Origin: CAJQLB01 sp041392065
GTDB lineage: Bacteria > Bacteroidota > Bacteroidia > Flavobacteriales > Flavobacteriaceae
Direction: 5' to 3'
Assembly (NCBI GenBank): GCA_041392065.1
Contig: JAWKMU010000003.1
Coordinates: 528,175-592,174 of the forward strand
DNA: 64,000 nucleotides
Part shown: in pieces, positions 18,328 through 27,074 of the stretch
Layout of the letters: each line of letters opens with the position of its first letter
Position numbering within the stretch: the first letter of the stretch is position 1
Program-made: the position numbers and the translations under genes
The notes under the pieces: generated by a model
Database searches by the model: none
Told to the model about the DNA's origin: nothing
What the model saw: the letters and a program-made list of their open reading frames with translations, nothing else

Positions 18328-18372
18328 AAGCCTTATACACCTCAGTGAGCGCAGACACTGGTATAAGGCTTC
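18328..18372. terminator. Two-tier hairpin between convergent genes
   Basis: An 11-bp outer stem (AAGCCTTATAC with GTATAAGGCTT) encloses a second 5-bp stem (CAGTG/CACTG) with loop AGCGCAGA. It lies between the response regulator and the convergent DUF456 gene and probably terminates in either direction, although no clean T run follows. The two-tier form is unusual for a plain terminator. Confidence 0.6.
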
Positions 18373-18376
18373 TTCT

Positions 18377-18874
18377 TTAAAAAATAGCGTCTTTGTAATC
18401 CCAGACTTTTACTATAAACAAACCTAAGTAAATCACTGCGACTATAAACTTTATAAATGTCGAGGTTAAAAATCCAAGAAAAGAACCAAAAGCAGCTTTA
18501 ATGGCTGTATTAGTATTACTTTTATTAATTAGTTCTCCAATTAATGCACCAACAAAAGGGCCAATAATAATCCCAAAAGGAATAGGTGATAAGAGTCCAA
18601 CAATTAATCCTAATGAGGTTCCAATCATACCATACTTACTTCCACCAAATCGTTTTGTGCCAATCGCTGGAATTATATAATCAAGAAACCAAATAAATAT
18701 TGCAAAAAGTAAAGTGATAATCAAAAAAGTCAAATTCATTGGTATTGCAACTGTAAAATGTAAAATCAAAAGTCCAACCCAACTTGTAAGTGGTCCTGGT
18801 AAAATAGGTAAGAAGCTACCAATAATACCTAAAACAATAAAAATAGCAGCTACAAAAATTAAAAGTATATCCAT
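18377..18874 (-). CDS. DUF456 family membrane protein
   Basis: A 165-residue protein with about four or five membrane segments and the glycine/proline-rich repeats typical of DUF456: GIIGSFLPILPGPLTSWVGLLILHF near the start and GLIVGLLSPIPFGIIIGPFVGALIGELI in the middle, with FGGSKYGMIGTSLG before it. The GP/PG-rich duplicated hydrophobic loops are the mark of the family, whose function is not known to me. Single gene, divergent from the BlaI-type regulator gene. Confidence 0.85.
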   Translation of the reverse strand: MDILLIFVAAIFIVLGIIGSFLPILPGPLTSWVGLLILHFTVAIPMNLTFLIITLLFAIFIWFLDYIIPAIGTKRFGGSKYGMIGTSLGLIVGLLSPIPFGIIIGPFVGALIGELINKSNTNTAIKAAFGSFLGFLTSTFIKFIVAVIYLGLFIVKVWDYKDAIF

Positions 18875-18923
18875 TAATATTTTTCTGTATGACGTTTACA
18901 ATGAAACTTTGTTACAACTTTTT

Positions 18924-18990
18924 AACTAAAAAATTAGTTCAAACTAAATATTTAGTTATATTTGTTTTATATTCAACTAAAAAATTAGTT
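18924..18990 (+). promoter_or_regulatory. blaI-1 promoter with three palindromic operators
   Basis: Three 16-bp palindromes of form AACTAAAWAWTTAGTT occupy 18924-18939, 18942-18957 and 18975-18990. A -7 element TATATTTG lies at 18957-18964, touching the end of the second palindrome. The last operator ends 5 bp before the ATG of the BlaI-type gene. The layout fits autorepression by the BlaI dimer, released when the M56 peptidase is activated. Confidence 0.8.
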
Positions 18991-18994
18991 AAAA

Positions 18995-19354
18995 ATGAAG
19001 CAACTCACAAAAGCCGAAGAAGACATCATGCAAGTTTTATGGCAACTTAAAAAAGCCAATGTAAAAGCTATTATAAACGAATTGCCAAAACCAAAACCAG
19101 CATATAATACAGTGTCTACCATTGTTAGAATATTAGAGAGCAAGGGTTTTGTAGATTACGAAAAACAAGGTAAAGGACACATTTATTTTCCATTGGTTGC
19201 AAAGCAAGACTACAGCAATCAATCCATAAATAAATTGGTGGATAATTATTTTCAAGGCTCGTTTAAAAGTATGGTATCCTTTTTTGTAAAAAAGAATGAT
19301 ATAGACATTAACGATATGGAAGCACTGTTAAAGGAGATTAATAAAAAGGATTAA
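18995..19354 (+). CDS. BlaI/MecI/CopY-family transcriptional repressor
   Basis: A 119-residue winged-helix repressor of normal family length. The N-terminal LTKAEEDIMQVLWQLKKANVKAIINELPKPKPAYNTVSTIVRILESKGFVDYEKQGKGHIYFPLV is the DNA-binding domain, and the C-terminal helices (NKLVDNYFQGSFKSMVSFFVKK) dimerise and carry the cleavage region. It is followed after 3 bp by the M56/BlaR1-type gene, the usual pair: the membrane peptidase senses a signal and inactivates the repressor. In Bacteroidota these pairs rarely concern beta-lactams, and their inducers are mostly unknown. Confidence 0.93.
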   Translation: MKQLTKAEEDIMQVLWQLKKANVKAIINELPKPKPAYNTVSTIVRILESKGFVDYEKQGKGHIYFPLVAKQDYSNQSINKLVDNYFQGSFKSMVSFFVKKNDIDINDMEALLKEINKKD

Positions 19355-19357
19355 ATC

Positions 19358-21589
19358 ATGCTACATTTTATCTTACAAACCATCGCGTTCCAGTTGTTCT
19401 TTTTAATCATCTACGATGTATTTTTAAAGAAAGAAACTTTTTTTAATTGGAATAGAGCTTATTTATTACTCACTGCAATCCTTTCTGTGGCTTTGCCATT
19501 CATTAAAATACAAAGCTTTAAAAATGTGGTTCCAAAAGAATTTGTCTTAACACTACCAGAAGTCACCATTGGGAATGTTCAAAACATAGATACTAATCAA
19601 GCTGTTGAAATTGTAGCAACAGAATCTTCAAAATTTCAATGGTCCTGGGAATCAGTGTTTTATTTAGGAGCTTTAATAGCACTCTTTATTTTTATAGTTA
19701 AGCTCTTTAAAATAGCCACATTAATTTACCAAAACCCAAAGTATTGGCATAATAATTTACGCATTGTAACCTTATTAAAAAGCAATGTAGCATTTTCTTT
19801 TTTTTATTATGTGTTTTTGGGCGAACACATAAAAGAAACAGATAAACCTGCAATTTTAAAACACGAATCTGTACACGTTAACCAAAAGCACACTTTAGAT
19901 TTGTTGTTTTTTGAACTTCTTAGAATTGTATTCTGGTTCAACCCATTAATCTATATGTATCAAAGCAGAATAGCATCCTTACACGAGTTTATTGCAGATG
20001 CCGAAGCTATAAAATCACAAAGTAAAAACGAATACTATCAAGATTTGTTAAGCCAAATTTTTGAAACCGAAAACGTATCGTTCATCAATGCGTTTTATAA
20101 AAAATCATTAATCAAAAAACGAATTGTTATGTTAAGTAGAGCAAAATCAAAACAAACGCAGTTAATCAAATACGCATTATTAATTCCTTTGGTGTTTGGT
20201 ATGTTATTGTACACATCGTCTTATTCGCAAGATTCAACTTCTAATATTGAGAAAGTGAGTCAAGAAATGACTGATGAAGAACTCAGAGATAAATATTATG
20301 TGGAAATGTTGGACTTATATAGTTCTGGAAAAATTCAAGAACTGTCTGAATTTAACAAAAGTCTGAGTATAAAATACCTTAACACTAAAGAAGAATATTA
20401 CAAATTTCAAGCATCAATGAGAGTTCTGTTTGATAAAATGGGTGACACTTATTCTGGAGACAAAAGCTCTTTCGAAGCAAAAATAAATAAAACTTATGCT
20501 GAATACCTCGAATGGAAAAAAACAGACGAAGCCAAAGAGATATGGGAAAACAATACTTATGGTGGAGTTTTAAAAATGGTAGTAGCTAATATTGGAAGTC
20601 TTACTGATGAAGAGCAAAAACGTTATGATAATTTAAAACAAATGATGTTTAAAGATGATAATTATCATTCCATATTAATTTCTGATGGATTTAACTCATT
20701 TAAAATAGAAGAAACCGAATCATCCAAAAAAGAAAACGATAAGATTATTGATGTAAAAGAAACCCAAATACAAGACCAAATTGAAGTCCCTTTTGCAGTC
20801 ATCGAAAAAACTCCTGTTTATCCTGGTTGCGAAAACATAACAGACACAAAAGAACAAAGAAAGTGTATGGCTAATAAAATTAGTGAATTTGTACAAAAAT
20901 ACTTTAATGCAGACTTAGCAAGGCAAAAACAGCTTACAGGCAGACAACGTATTAGTGTAGTTTTTAAAATAGACACTTTAGGTAACATTACTGGAATACG
21001 TTCTAGAGCAGCGCATCCAGATTTAGAAACCGAAGCAGAACGTGTTATTGGTTTACTTCCTAAAATGCAACCTGGGAAGCAAAAAGGGCATAAAGTAGTT
21101 GTACCTTACTCATTACCTATTGTTTTTCAAGTTGCCGAAGGCTCTAATGATTCAGTAGAGAAAGCAAACTCAGACGAAAAAACGAAGTATGAGAAAAGTT
21201 TAGAAGAGCTTAAAAATTATTCAGATAAAAATAGTGTTCCTTTTGCTTTGGTTGATAAAATACCATTGTTGCCAAGTTGTAAAAACATTGAGACTAAGAG
21301 TGAACAACAAAATTGTGTTTCTGACGAAATCATAAAATTTACTCAAAAAAACTTCAACACAGATTTGGCTGCTAAACTGGGTCTAAAAGGGCAGAATCGT
21401 ATTTCAATTGTATTTATAATAAACGAAAATGGCGAGGCTATGGTTGATAAAGTAAGAGCTCCACATCCTGAGTTAGAATTAGAAGCAAAGAGAGTTGTTG
21501 AGTTGCTACCAAAATTTATTCCTGGAGAGCATAAAGGCAAAAAAGTTAATGTATCTTATTCGCTTCCAATTGTGTTTATGATTAAATGA
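19358..21589 (+). CDS. M56 (BlaR1-like) membrane metallopeptidase with two C-terminal TonB-like modules
   Basis: A 743-residue protein. The N-terminal 290 residues hold four membrane helices and the zinc motif HESVH in LKHESVHVNQKHTLDLLFFEL, with the gluzincin continuation HEFIADAEAI. A periplasmic part with a helical linker follows. Two tandem copies of a TonB C-terminal-like fold come last, each starting with a Cys pair (YPGCENITDTKEQRKC and LPSCKNIETKSEQQNC) and containing RISVVFKID/RISIVFIIN and YSLPIVF. Such a tail replaces the penicillin-binding sensor of BlaR1. The gene abuts blaI-1 and overlaps the next TPR gene by 4 nt, so the three form one operon. Confidence 0.88.
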   Translation: MLHFILQTIAFQLFFLIIYDVFLKKETFFNWNRAYLLLTAILSVALPFIKIQSFKNVVPKEFVLTLPEVTIGNVQNIDTNQAVEIVATESSKFQWSWESVFYLGALIALFIFIVKLFKIATLIYQNPKYWHNNLRIVTLLKSNVAFSFFYYVFLGEHIKETDKPAILKHESVHVNQKHTLDLLFFELLRIVFWFNPLIYMYQSRIASLHEFIADAEAIKSQSKNEYYQDLLSQIFETENVSFINAFYKKSLIKKRIVMLSRAKSKQTQLIKYALLIPLVFGMLLYTSSYSQDSTSNIEKVSQEMTDEELRDKYYVEMLDLYSSGKIQELSEFNKSLSIKYLNTKEEYYKFQASMRVLFDKMGDTYSGDKSSFEAKINKTYAEYLEWKKTDEAKEIWENNTYGGVLKMVVANIGSLTDEEQKRYDNLKQMMFKDDNYHSILISDGFNSFKIEETESSKKENDKIIDVKETQIQDQIEVPFAVIEKTPVYPGCENITDTKEQRKCMANKISEFVQKYFNADLARQKQLTGRQRISVVFKIDTLGNITGIRSRAAHPDLETEAERVIGLLPKMQPGKQKGHKVVVPYSLPIVFQVAEGSNDSVEKANSDEKTKYEKSLEELKNYSDKNSVPFALVDKIPLLPSCKNIETKSEQQNCVSDEIIKFTQKNFNTDLAAKLGLKGQNRISIVFIINENGEAMVDKVRAPHPELELEAKRVVELLPKFIPGEHKGKKVNVSYSLPIVFMIK

Positions 21590-22716
21590 GAAAACTTATA
21601 ATTATATTTTCAATAGTCATATTAAAAACCGAAGCTCAAACTTCGGTTTTACAGCTTGCAGATAGTTTGTACTTACATGGTAATTACAGCAAAGCCATAG
21701 AGGCTTACAAAAGTTATAATAATCAAGATGAAGTTTACCAAAGCATAGCGAAAGCTTACATTGCTTTGGGTAATTATGATGAAGCTTTACTCAATTACGA
21801 AAACAGCTTAAAAACAAATTCAAAAGATGCTTTAGTGTTATTTGATTATGGAAAATTATTATCAAAGGTAAAAAGATATAAAGAAGCCTTAGAAGTATTT
21901 TACCAGCTTATCGACATCGATTACAAAAACCCAAATTACCATTACGAAAGTGGTTTGGTATTACAACAATTAGGTGACTCCACAGATCAAAACAGATTCC
22001 GAAATGCGTATGATTTAGATAATACGCATCAAAAAGCCATTTTTCAAATAGCCAAGTTTCATTTAATAAAACGTCAACATAACATAGTAGATAAATATGT
22101 GGATATTGGACTGAGCTTCTATGAAAATAACAAAGAACTAATTAGCCTAAAAGCGCAAAACTTCTATTGGAAAGAAGATTATGAAAACGCAGCCAAATGG
22201 TTTGAAAGACTAATAGAGCTCAATGAATCATCACAATTTATCCATGAGAAATTGAGTTTTTGTTATGACAGAATTTATGAACCACAAAAAGCAATAGAGC
22301 ATCAACTTTTAGCTGTAAAATATGATCCAAAAAACGCAACTAATTTGTTTATTCTGGGTCAGTTATACGAACGTGTTAGTGATTATGAAAATGTAGTAAA
22401 ATATTATAAAGAATCCATTGAAATACAAGACATTCCTTTAGACCATGAGTATATTAAACTAGCAACAGCTTACAATTTAATAGACAAACAAAAGGAAGCT
22501 ATTGATGCTTTTAAGAGAGCCATTGATGAAAACCCTAACAACCACCAAGCACAATTTTTCTTGGTGCTTACTTTAGATAAATATTATAAAGATATTGATG
22601 CACGCATTAAACTTTTTGAAAACTATAAGGACAAATTTCCTGAAAGCCCTTTTAGAGTTATAGCAGAACGAAAACTTACCGAACTCAAGGAAGAAAGGCA
22701 CATGAAAACAGATTGA
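21586..22716 (+). CDS. TPR repeat protein in the BlaI/M56 operon
   Basis: A 376-residue protein with an export signal (KLIIIFSIVILKTEA, cut near Q18) followed by about nine TPR units (LADSLYLHGNYSKAIEAYKSY, IAKAYIALGNYDEALLNYENSLK, YNLIDKQKEAIDAFKRAIDENPNN). TPR solenoids bind partner proteins; a periplasmic one translated together with the M56 peptidase (ATGA overlap) may bind its sensor domain or report envelope status. No enzymatic motif. Partner and ligand are not readable from sequence. Confidence 0.82.
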   Translation: MRKLIIIFSIVILKTEAQTSVLQLADSLYLHGNYSKAIEAYKSYNNQDEVYQSIAKAYIALGNYDEALLNYENSLKTNSKDALVLFDYGKLLSKVKRYKEALEVFYQLIDIDYKNPNYHYESGLVLQQLGDSTDQNRFRNAYDLDNTHQKAIFQIAKFHLIKRQHNIVDKYVDIGLSFYENNKELISLKAQNFYWKEDYENAAKWFERLIELNESSQFIHEKLSFCYDRIYEPQKAIEHQLLAVKYDPKNATNLFILGQLYERVSDYENVVKYYKESIEIQDIPLDHEYIKLATAYNLIDKQKEAIDAFKRAIDENPNNHQAQFFLVLTLDKYYKDIDARIKLFENYKDKFPESPFRVIAERKLTELKEERHMKTD

Positions 22717-22762
22717 TTGCATTCATCAAAAAAATCGTATTTTTCGGCTTCAGTATACAACA

Positions 22763-23239
22763 ATGAAGCATCTTACTGTTTTTGTTTTAATTTTTTGCCT
22801 TTTCTCTTGCGATTATTTCGATAAGAAAAAGGTGAATTCACAAGACATTGTCAATGAAGAACTACAAGCCTTCAACTGGAACGAAGTGGACGAATATCCA
22901 AGCTTTAAAGCCTGTGAGTCTTTAAGTTCTAAACAAGAAAACAAACAGTGTTTTGAGATTATACTAACAAATCATATTACCAAAAGATTAGGCAATCAAT
23001 TTATTGTGGTTACTGAAAATGTTGAAGATACTGTGTTGATAAAATTTCATATTTCTGAAGTAGGAAACCTTAGCGTTCTTAACATAAAAAACAAAGAAGA
23101 AACCAAAGAACAAATCCCAAATTTAGATTCACTTTTACTTAAAAGTTTAGACAGTTTACCAGAGATTTTTCCAGCGATAAAACGAGGTCAGCAAGTAAAA
23201 ACTGAGTTTACCCTACCAATTGTTATACAAGTGAACTAA
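22763..23239 (+). CDS. Lipoprotein with a single TonB C-terminal-like module
   Basis: A 158-residue lipoprotein (FVLIFCLFSC, lipobox Cys near residue 16). Its mature part repeats the module seen twice at the end of the upstream M56 protein: a Cys pair in FKACESLSSKQENKQC, then TVLIKFHISEVGNLSVLNIKNKEE and FTLPIVIQVN. It closes the BlaI/M56/TPR operon, 46 bp after the TPR gene. A free copy of the sensor module suggests a ligand-binding or competing partner of the M56 receptor; this is inference. It overlaps the convergent BI-1 gene by 4 nt. Confidence 0.7.
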   Translation: MKHLTVFVLIFCLFSCDYFDKKKVNSQDIVNEELQAFNWNEVDEYPSFKACESLSSKQENKQCFEIILTNHITKRLGNQFIVVTENVEDTVLIKFHISEVGNLSVLNIKNKEETKEQIPNLDSLLLKSLDSLPEIFPAIKRGQQVKTEFTLPIVIQVN

Positions 23240-23976
23240 AACCTAATAGAGAGCCTGTTCATTAATCTTAGAATTTCAACATACAACCATACCAAAGACA
23301 CTAAAAGTCCCCAAGTTGCAATCCATTCTTTCTGTTTAGGAGCTTTGTTTTTTTGGCGTTCTATGTAAGAGAAGTCGAGTAGTAGAGTAAAAGCAGCTAC
23401 TATGGCAGCTATGACATTAAATACTATGGCTGTCCAAGATGTTCCCCAAAGAAAAGATTTAATACCAAAAAGACTTAATATCCAAGAAATTATATATACC
23501 AAAAATATGCTGGCAGCAGCAGTAATTATAACACTTCTAAGTTTTTTGGTCACAACGATAATCCGTATTTGGTACAAGATTAAAATAGTAAAGAATGTTA
23601 TTATGGTGACACCAATGGCTTGGTATGGTAACTCAGGAAACTTGGCTCTAATATAAGCGCTAAAACCACCTAAAAAACAACCTTTGGCAATGCAGTAAAG
23701 AGGCACCAAAAATGGAGCCCAATGATGCCTGACCGAAATTACAATACCAATTACTATAGAGGCTAACATACCACCAAGTGTAAACCACCTTGTATTTACA
23801 CCATTATTATAAAGTTGCCAAACATATACTGTAATAGCTGCAATTGTGATGATACAAAGTAAGGATTTAACAAAAATACCCAACACAGACATTTTTTTTG
23901 CTGAGTTTGAATTATTGCCCCAAAAATAATCTGTGAATGCTGGATTTGATGTTTTAAAATTGCTTAATCTACTCAT
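23236..23976 (-). CDS. Bax inhibitor-1/YccA family membrane protein
   Basis: A 246-residue protein with seven membrane segments and the YccA-type N-terminal pattern SNPAFTDYFWGN. Later features typical of the family are CIAKGCFLGGFSAYI and the aspartate-bearing last helix LLLDFSYIERQ. In E. coli YccA modulates FtsH; the family forms pH-sensitive Ca2+ leaks in some members. It overlaps the preceding outer-membrane protein gene by 4 nt (ATGA), so the two are co-translated. Confidence 0.85.
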   Translation of the reverse strand: MSRLSNFKTSNPAFTDYFWGNNSNSAKKMSVLGIFVKSLLCIITIAAITVYVWQLYNNGVNTRWFTLGGMLASIVIGIVISVRHHWAPFLVPLYCIAKGCFLGGFSAYIRAKFPELPYQAIGVTIITFFTILILYQIRIIVVTKKLRSVIITAAASIFLVYIISWILSLFGIKSFLWGTSWTAIVFNVIAAIVAAFTLLLDFSYIERQKNKAPKQKEWIATWGLLVSLVWLYVEILRLMNRLSIRF

Positions 23977-24848
23977 AAAATAAATTTATATCCTATTGCA
24001 AAACTGGTAGAAAAATTGCCTTCGTTTTCAAGAAGTAAAGCAAAAAGTTCATTGTAAGTAATGCTTAAAAAACTGGTTTCAGAAAGCTTAATATCTGCTC
24101 CTATTCCAAAGGAGAAAGGTGCTTCAAAACCGTTGCTTTTTATTTCACCCATTTCAAACTGATCCAAATCATTTAAAATAACACCTTCAATTTTGGTAAA
24201 AACGTATTGAGCTAAATCTAAACTTGTATAAATACTAAACGTATCTTGGTTAACAAACCTAAATCTGTAACCAATAACCAAATGTGTTGCTGAATAATCA
24301 AACTTATCTGTTGAAAAGACTTGCCTTCCTTGAAAGTAAATGGAATGTCTTGGTAAAGTTACAGATTCAGAAAGTTCAAATTCAAAACCCAAAACAGGAT
24401 TGCTTACATTATCTGGATTTATCACATAAGGACTATTGGTAATACCTCCAAAAGTACTAAAACGAGTTAAAAGTTTAGCTTTAGGCTTTTCCCTGTAGTT
24501 TGAATCTAAAGAGGCATTATAAGCTTCAATATAATCACTTAAACTGAATAGGGTTAATTTTACTTTTGATGCGCTTGCTGCAGCTTCAGGTGTAATGCCT
24601 TCTAAAATAGTTTTGTATTCTTCTTTGTACTTTTTGTTGCTGTCCTTAGTATTGGTAAGCTCAACAATAGCATCACCTTTTTTTGCAAAATAGCGATATT
24701 TTCCGTCAATAATATTCCACAATAAATCAATGGTTCCAGAGACTTCTGTTTTAAGCTCGTAAGATGTACCATTAACAATATAAGTTTCTTGAGAAAAGCT
24801 TGTAAATGTGATAAAACACAAAGTAAAACTTAAAATGTAGTTCTTCAT
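23973..24848 (-). CDS. Secreted protein with outer-membrane beta-barrel character
   Basis: A 291-residue protein with a clear signal peptide (YILSFTLCFITFTSFS, cut before QET). The first half is a globular part of unknown kind (TYIVNGTSYELKTEVSG...). The second half alternates in a barrel-like way (VLGFEFELSESVTLPRHSIYFQGRQVF, HLVIGYRFRFVNQ, FSFGIGADIKLSETSFLSITYNELF) and ends with SFAIGYKFIL, the terminal aromatic strand of outer-membrane barrels. I do not recognise a named family. Co-translated with the BI-1 protein. Confidence 0.65.
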   Translation of the reverse strand: MKNYILSFTLCFITFTSFSQETYIVNGTSYELKTEVSGTIDLLWNIIDGKYRYFAKKGDAIVELTNTKDSNKKYKEEYKTILEGITPEAAASASKVKLTLFSLSDYIEAYNASLDSNYREKPKAKLLTRFSTFGGITNSPYVINPDNVSNPVLGFEFELSESVTLPRHSIYFQGRQVFSTDKFDYSATHLVIGYRFRFVNQDTFSIYTSLDLAQYVFTKIEGVILNDLDQFEMGEIKSNGFEAPFSFGIGADIKLSETSFLSITYNELFALLLENEGNFSTSFAIGYKFIL

Positions 24849-24903
24849 AATTTTTTATAATTTGGGCACTTAGGTAAAGCTATAAAAAATAAATGACAAC
24901 ACC

Positions 24904-26037
24904 TTATTTTTTAAAACTACGACCTTTCCATTTGTAGCTAAAAAACATAGTATAACAACTCACAGCAACTACAAAAAAAGGATATATTAAACTGTTAAGC
25001 AGATAATATTTTAAACTTGAATTTTGATTGAATAAGTATGATGATTTATAAATAAAAACAAAGTCAATACAAAATTTAATAATAAATAAAATACTTAAAA
25101 ATTGCCACGAGATTAAACCTAAAATTGAAAACACAAAACAAACTACTAACGATGCATTCATCATTAAAACAATAAGCGCAAGAATTTTACTAAATAGGTT
25201 GTTGTACGTTGAAGTTTTTGAAGCCCAACGAACACGCTGATTAAAAAGAGCTTTTAAAGTGGCTTCAGGCTTTGTAAAAACAATGGCACTTTTAGATTTT
25301 AAATATTGTACATCTTTAGAGTAATGTTTAATCACTTTTTCCATAAAAAACAAGTCATCTCCACTTGCAATAGTTGTGTTGCCACAAAACCCATTAAGCT
25401 CTTTAAAAGTCTGTTTTTTATAACATAGATTGGCTCCATTGCATAAAAACGGATTACCAATGCCAAAGCCACCAACAGTTGCTGTTTGCAAGCTTAAAAA
25501 ATCATGTAATTGAAAATTATCCAGTAAAGATTTTGAAACTTTATAACCTACAGGAGCAACAATAAGTTTTGGAGTTTTATCTTGTATAAATGCATCAAAA
25601 CTTTTAAGCCATAATTCTGGAACAATACAATCTGCATCTGTAGTTACAATCCATTCAAAATTAGAATGAGAAATTGCGGTTGCAATAGCATCTTTTTTTG
25701 GTGAAGCGCTGTGCCTTTTATTTTTTAAGATGCTTATCCTGAGGTTGTTTTGTTGATTTTTTTTCAAAAAAGATTGAATGATTTCAACAGAATCATCTTC
25801 AGAGTCATCATTGACCAGTATTATTTCAAAAAGATGTTTTGGATACTCTAAAGCCTTTAGTGATTGTAACAATGCTTTTAAATTATGACCTTCATTTCTA
25901 AAAGGTATAACTATTGAAAACCTTGAAATTGGATTTTTAGATTTTAATTTAAAAGTCCTTACCTTACTGTAAGAAAAGTATAAAACACTTATAAAAATGA
26001 CGTAAATGGCTGTTATGAAAGTGAACAAAATTGTCAT
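24904..26037 (-). CDS. Membrane-associated family 2 glycosyltransferase
   Basis: A 377-residue GT2 enzyme. An N-terminal membrane helix (ILFTFITAIYVIFISVLYF) precedes the GT-A domain with SIVIPFRNEGHNLKALLQSL, ILVNDDSEDDSVEI and the metal site TTDADCIVP. Later GNPFLCNGANLCYKK and SGDDLFFMEKVI (acid near 217) fit the acceptor side, and QRVRWASK is the Q/RxxRW motif of processive GT2 enzymes. Two or three C-terminal helices follow. It uses a nucleotide sugar at the inner membrane to build a lipid or cell-surface glycan. It overlaps the upstream LPG-synthase-like gene by 4 nt; the two likely act on the same envelope lipid. Confidence 0.87.
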   Translation of the reverse strand: MTILFTFITAIYVIFISVLYFSYSKVRTFKLKSKNPISRFSIVIPFRNEGHNLKALLQSLKALEYPKHLFEIILVNDDSEDDSVEIIQSFLKKNQQNNLRISILKNKRHSASPKKDAIATAISHSNFEWIVTTDADCIVPELWLKSFDAFIQDKTPKLIVAPVGYKVSKSLLDNFQLHDFLSLQTATVGGFGIGNPFLCNGANLCYKKQTFKELNGFCGNTTIASGDDLFFMEKVIKHYSKDVQYLKSKSAIVFTKPEATLKALFNQRVRWASKTSTYNNLFSKILALIVLMMNASLVVCFVFSILGLISWQFLSILFIIKFCIDFVFIYKSSYLFNQNSSLKYYLLNSLIYPFFVVAVSCYTMFFSYKWKGRSFKK

Positions 26038-27026
26038 TCTGATTCGAGTTTTCTTGCAGATCGCATTAAGTTACTTGAATTAAAACGCAACACGAAAAAG
26101 CTTCCAATGATACTAGGAATTACAAAATTTAAAATCCACATTAAGGTAATAATACTTAAAACAGTCAAATCGTTTACACCAACAATTTCAAAAATATATA
26201 AAGCCACACTTCCTTTTACAACCACATCAAAAATAAAGACAGATGGAATAATTGAAGCTGCTAAATACATGGTTGTTATAACAACCATGGCATTAAAATA
26301 ATAAACTTCTACACCAAAAAGATTGAGAAGAACATAAAACTGATATGAAAAAACGATATATCTAATTACAGAAAACACGGCATTTTTTAGATGTGTTTTT
26401 CGAGATATGCCTATAATAAAATCAATTACTTTTTTAAAAGAAAACCCTTTTATAGTAAAGGTGTTTTGTTTAGCACCAAAAATAGCAAACGATAAAATCG
26501 TTGCAATAATAATTATAAATCTGCCTAATTTATAGTAAGATATTTCTGGGTTATAAGTGTAAATAAAAAAGCTTAACCCAATCATTCCAAACAAAGTTGT
26601 TACACTCATTTGCATCATGTGACTCAGTAAATTGAGTAGTATGATTTTAGGTCGTTTTGATGATTTGTAGTAAATAGCTTTAGCTGCATAATCACCAATT
26701 CTGTTAGGTGTAAAAAGAGATGCAGTTAAAGCTGCTAAAGATTGTTTTGCCGCATTAACAAAAGAAATTTTATCTATGATTTGAACTAAATTTTGCCATT
26801 TTAAAATTTCAAAAAACCAGTTCAAACCAGTTAAAAACAGTAAAAAAAATGTAGTTTTTAGTGAAAAAACATCATTTTTTATTAAAAAATCAATAAAAAC
26901 CTTAAAATTTAAATGTTGGTTTGTCGTTAATCTATTATGGATAAAATAAAAAGCACCAATTACTATGCTTAACTTAATAAGCATAAAGAACAATTGTTTA
27001 GTTTTGTATGAAAGTCCACCAATCAT
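26034..27026 (-). CDS. Lysylphosphatidylglycerol synthase transmembrane-like (UPF0104) protein
   Basis: A 330-residue integral membrane protein with about eight helices, matching the flippase-like transmembrane part of LPG synthases but without the C-terminal aminoacyl-transferase domain. Recognisable pieces are LTGLNWFFEILKWQNLV, ALTASLFTPNRIGDYAAKAIYY (the conserved PxRxGE/D-like motif) and SIIPSVFIFDVVVKGSVA. Such solo proteins are found beside glycosyltransferases in many Bacteroidota and may flip glycolipids or phospholipids. It is co-translated with the GT2 gene downstream. Confidence 0.8.
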   Translation of the reverse strand: MIGGLSYKTKQLFFMLIKLSIVIGAFYFIHNRLTTNQHLNFKVFIDFLIKNDVFSLKTTFFLLFLTGLNWFFEILKWQNLVQIIDKISFVNAAKQSLAALTASLFTPNRIGDYAAKAIYYKSSKRPKIILLNLLSHMMQMSVTTLFGMIGLSFFIYTYNPEISYYKLGRFIIIIATILSFAIFGAKQNTFTIKGFSFKKVIDFIIGISRKTHLKNAVFSVIRYIVFSYQFYVLLNLFGVEVYYFNAMVVITTMYLAASIIPSVFIFDVVVKGSVALYIFEIVGVNDLTVLSIITLMWILNFVIPSIIGSFFVLRFNSSNLMRSARKLESE

Positions 27027-27074
27027 GTATCAAAAAAAGTCCTAGTAATCACAAATTAAAACTATTATTGTAAA

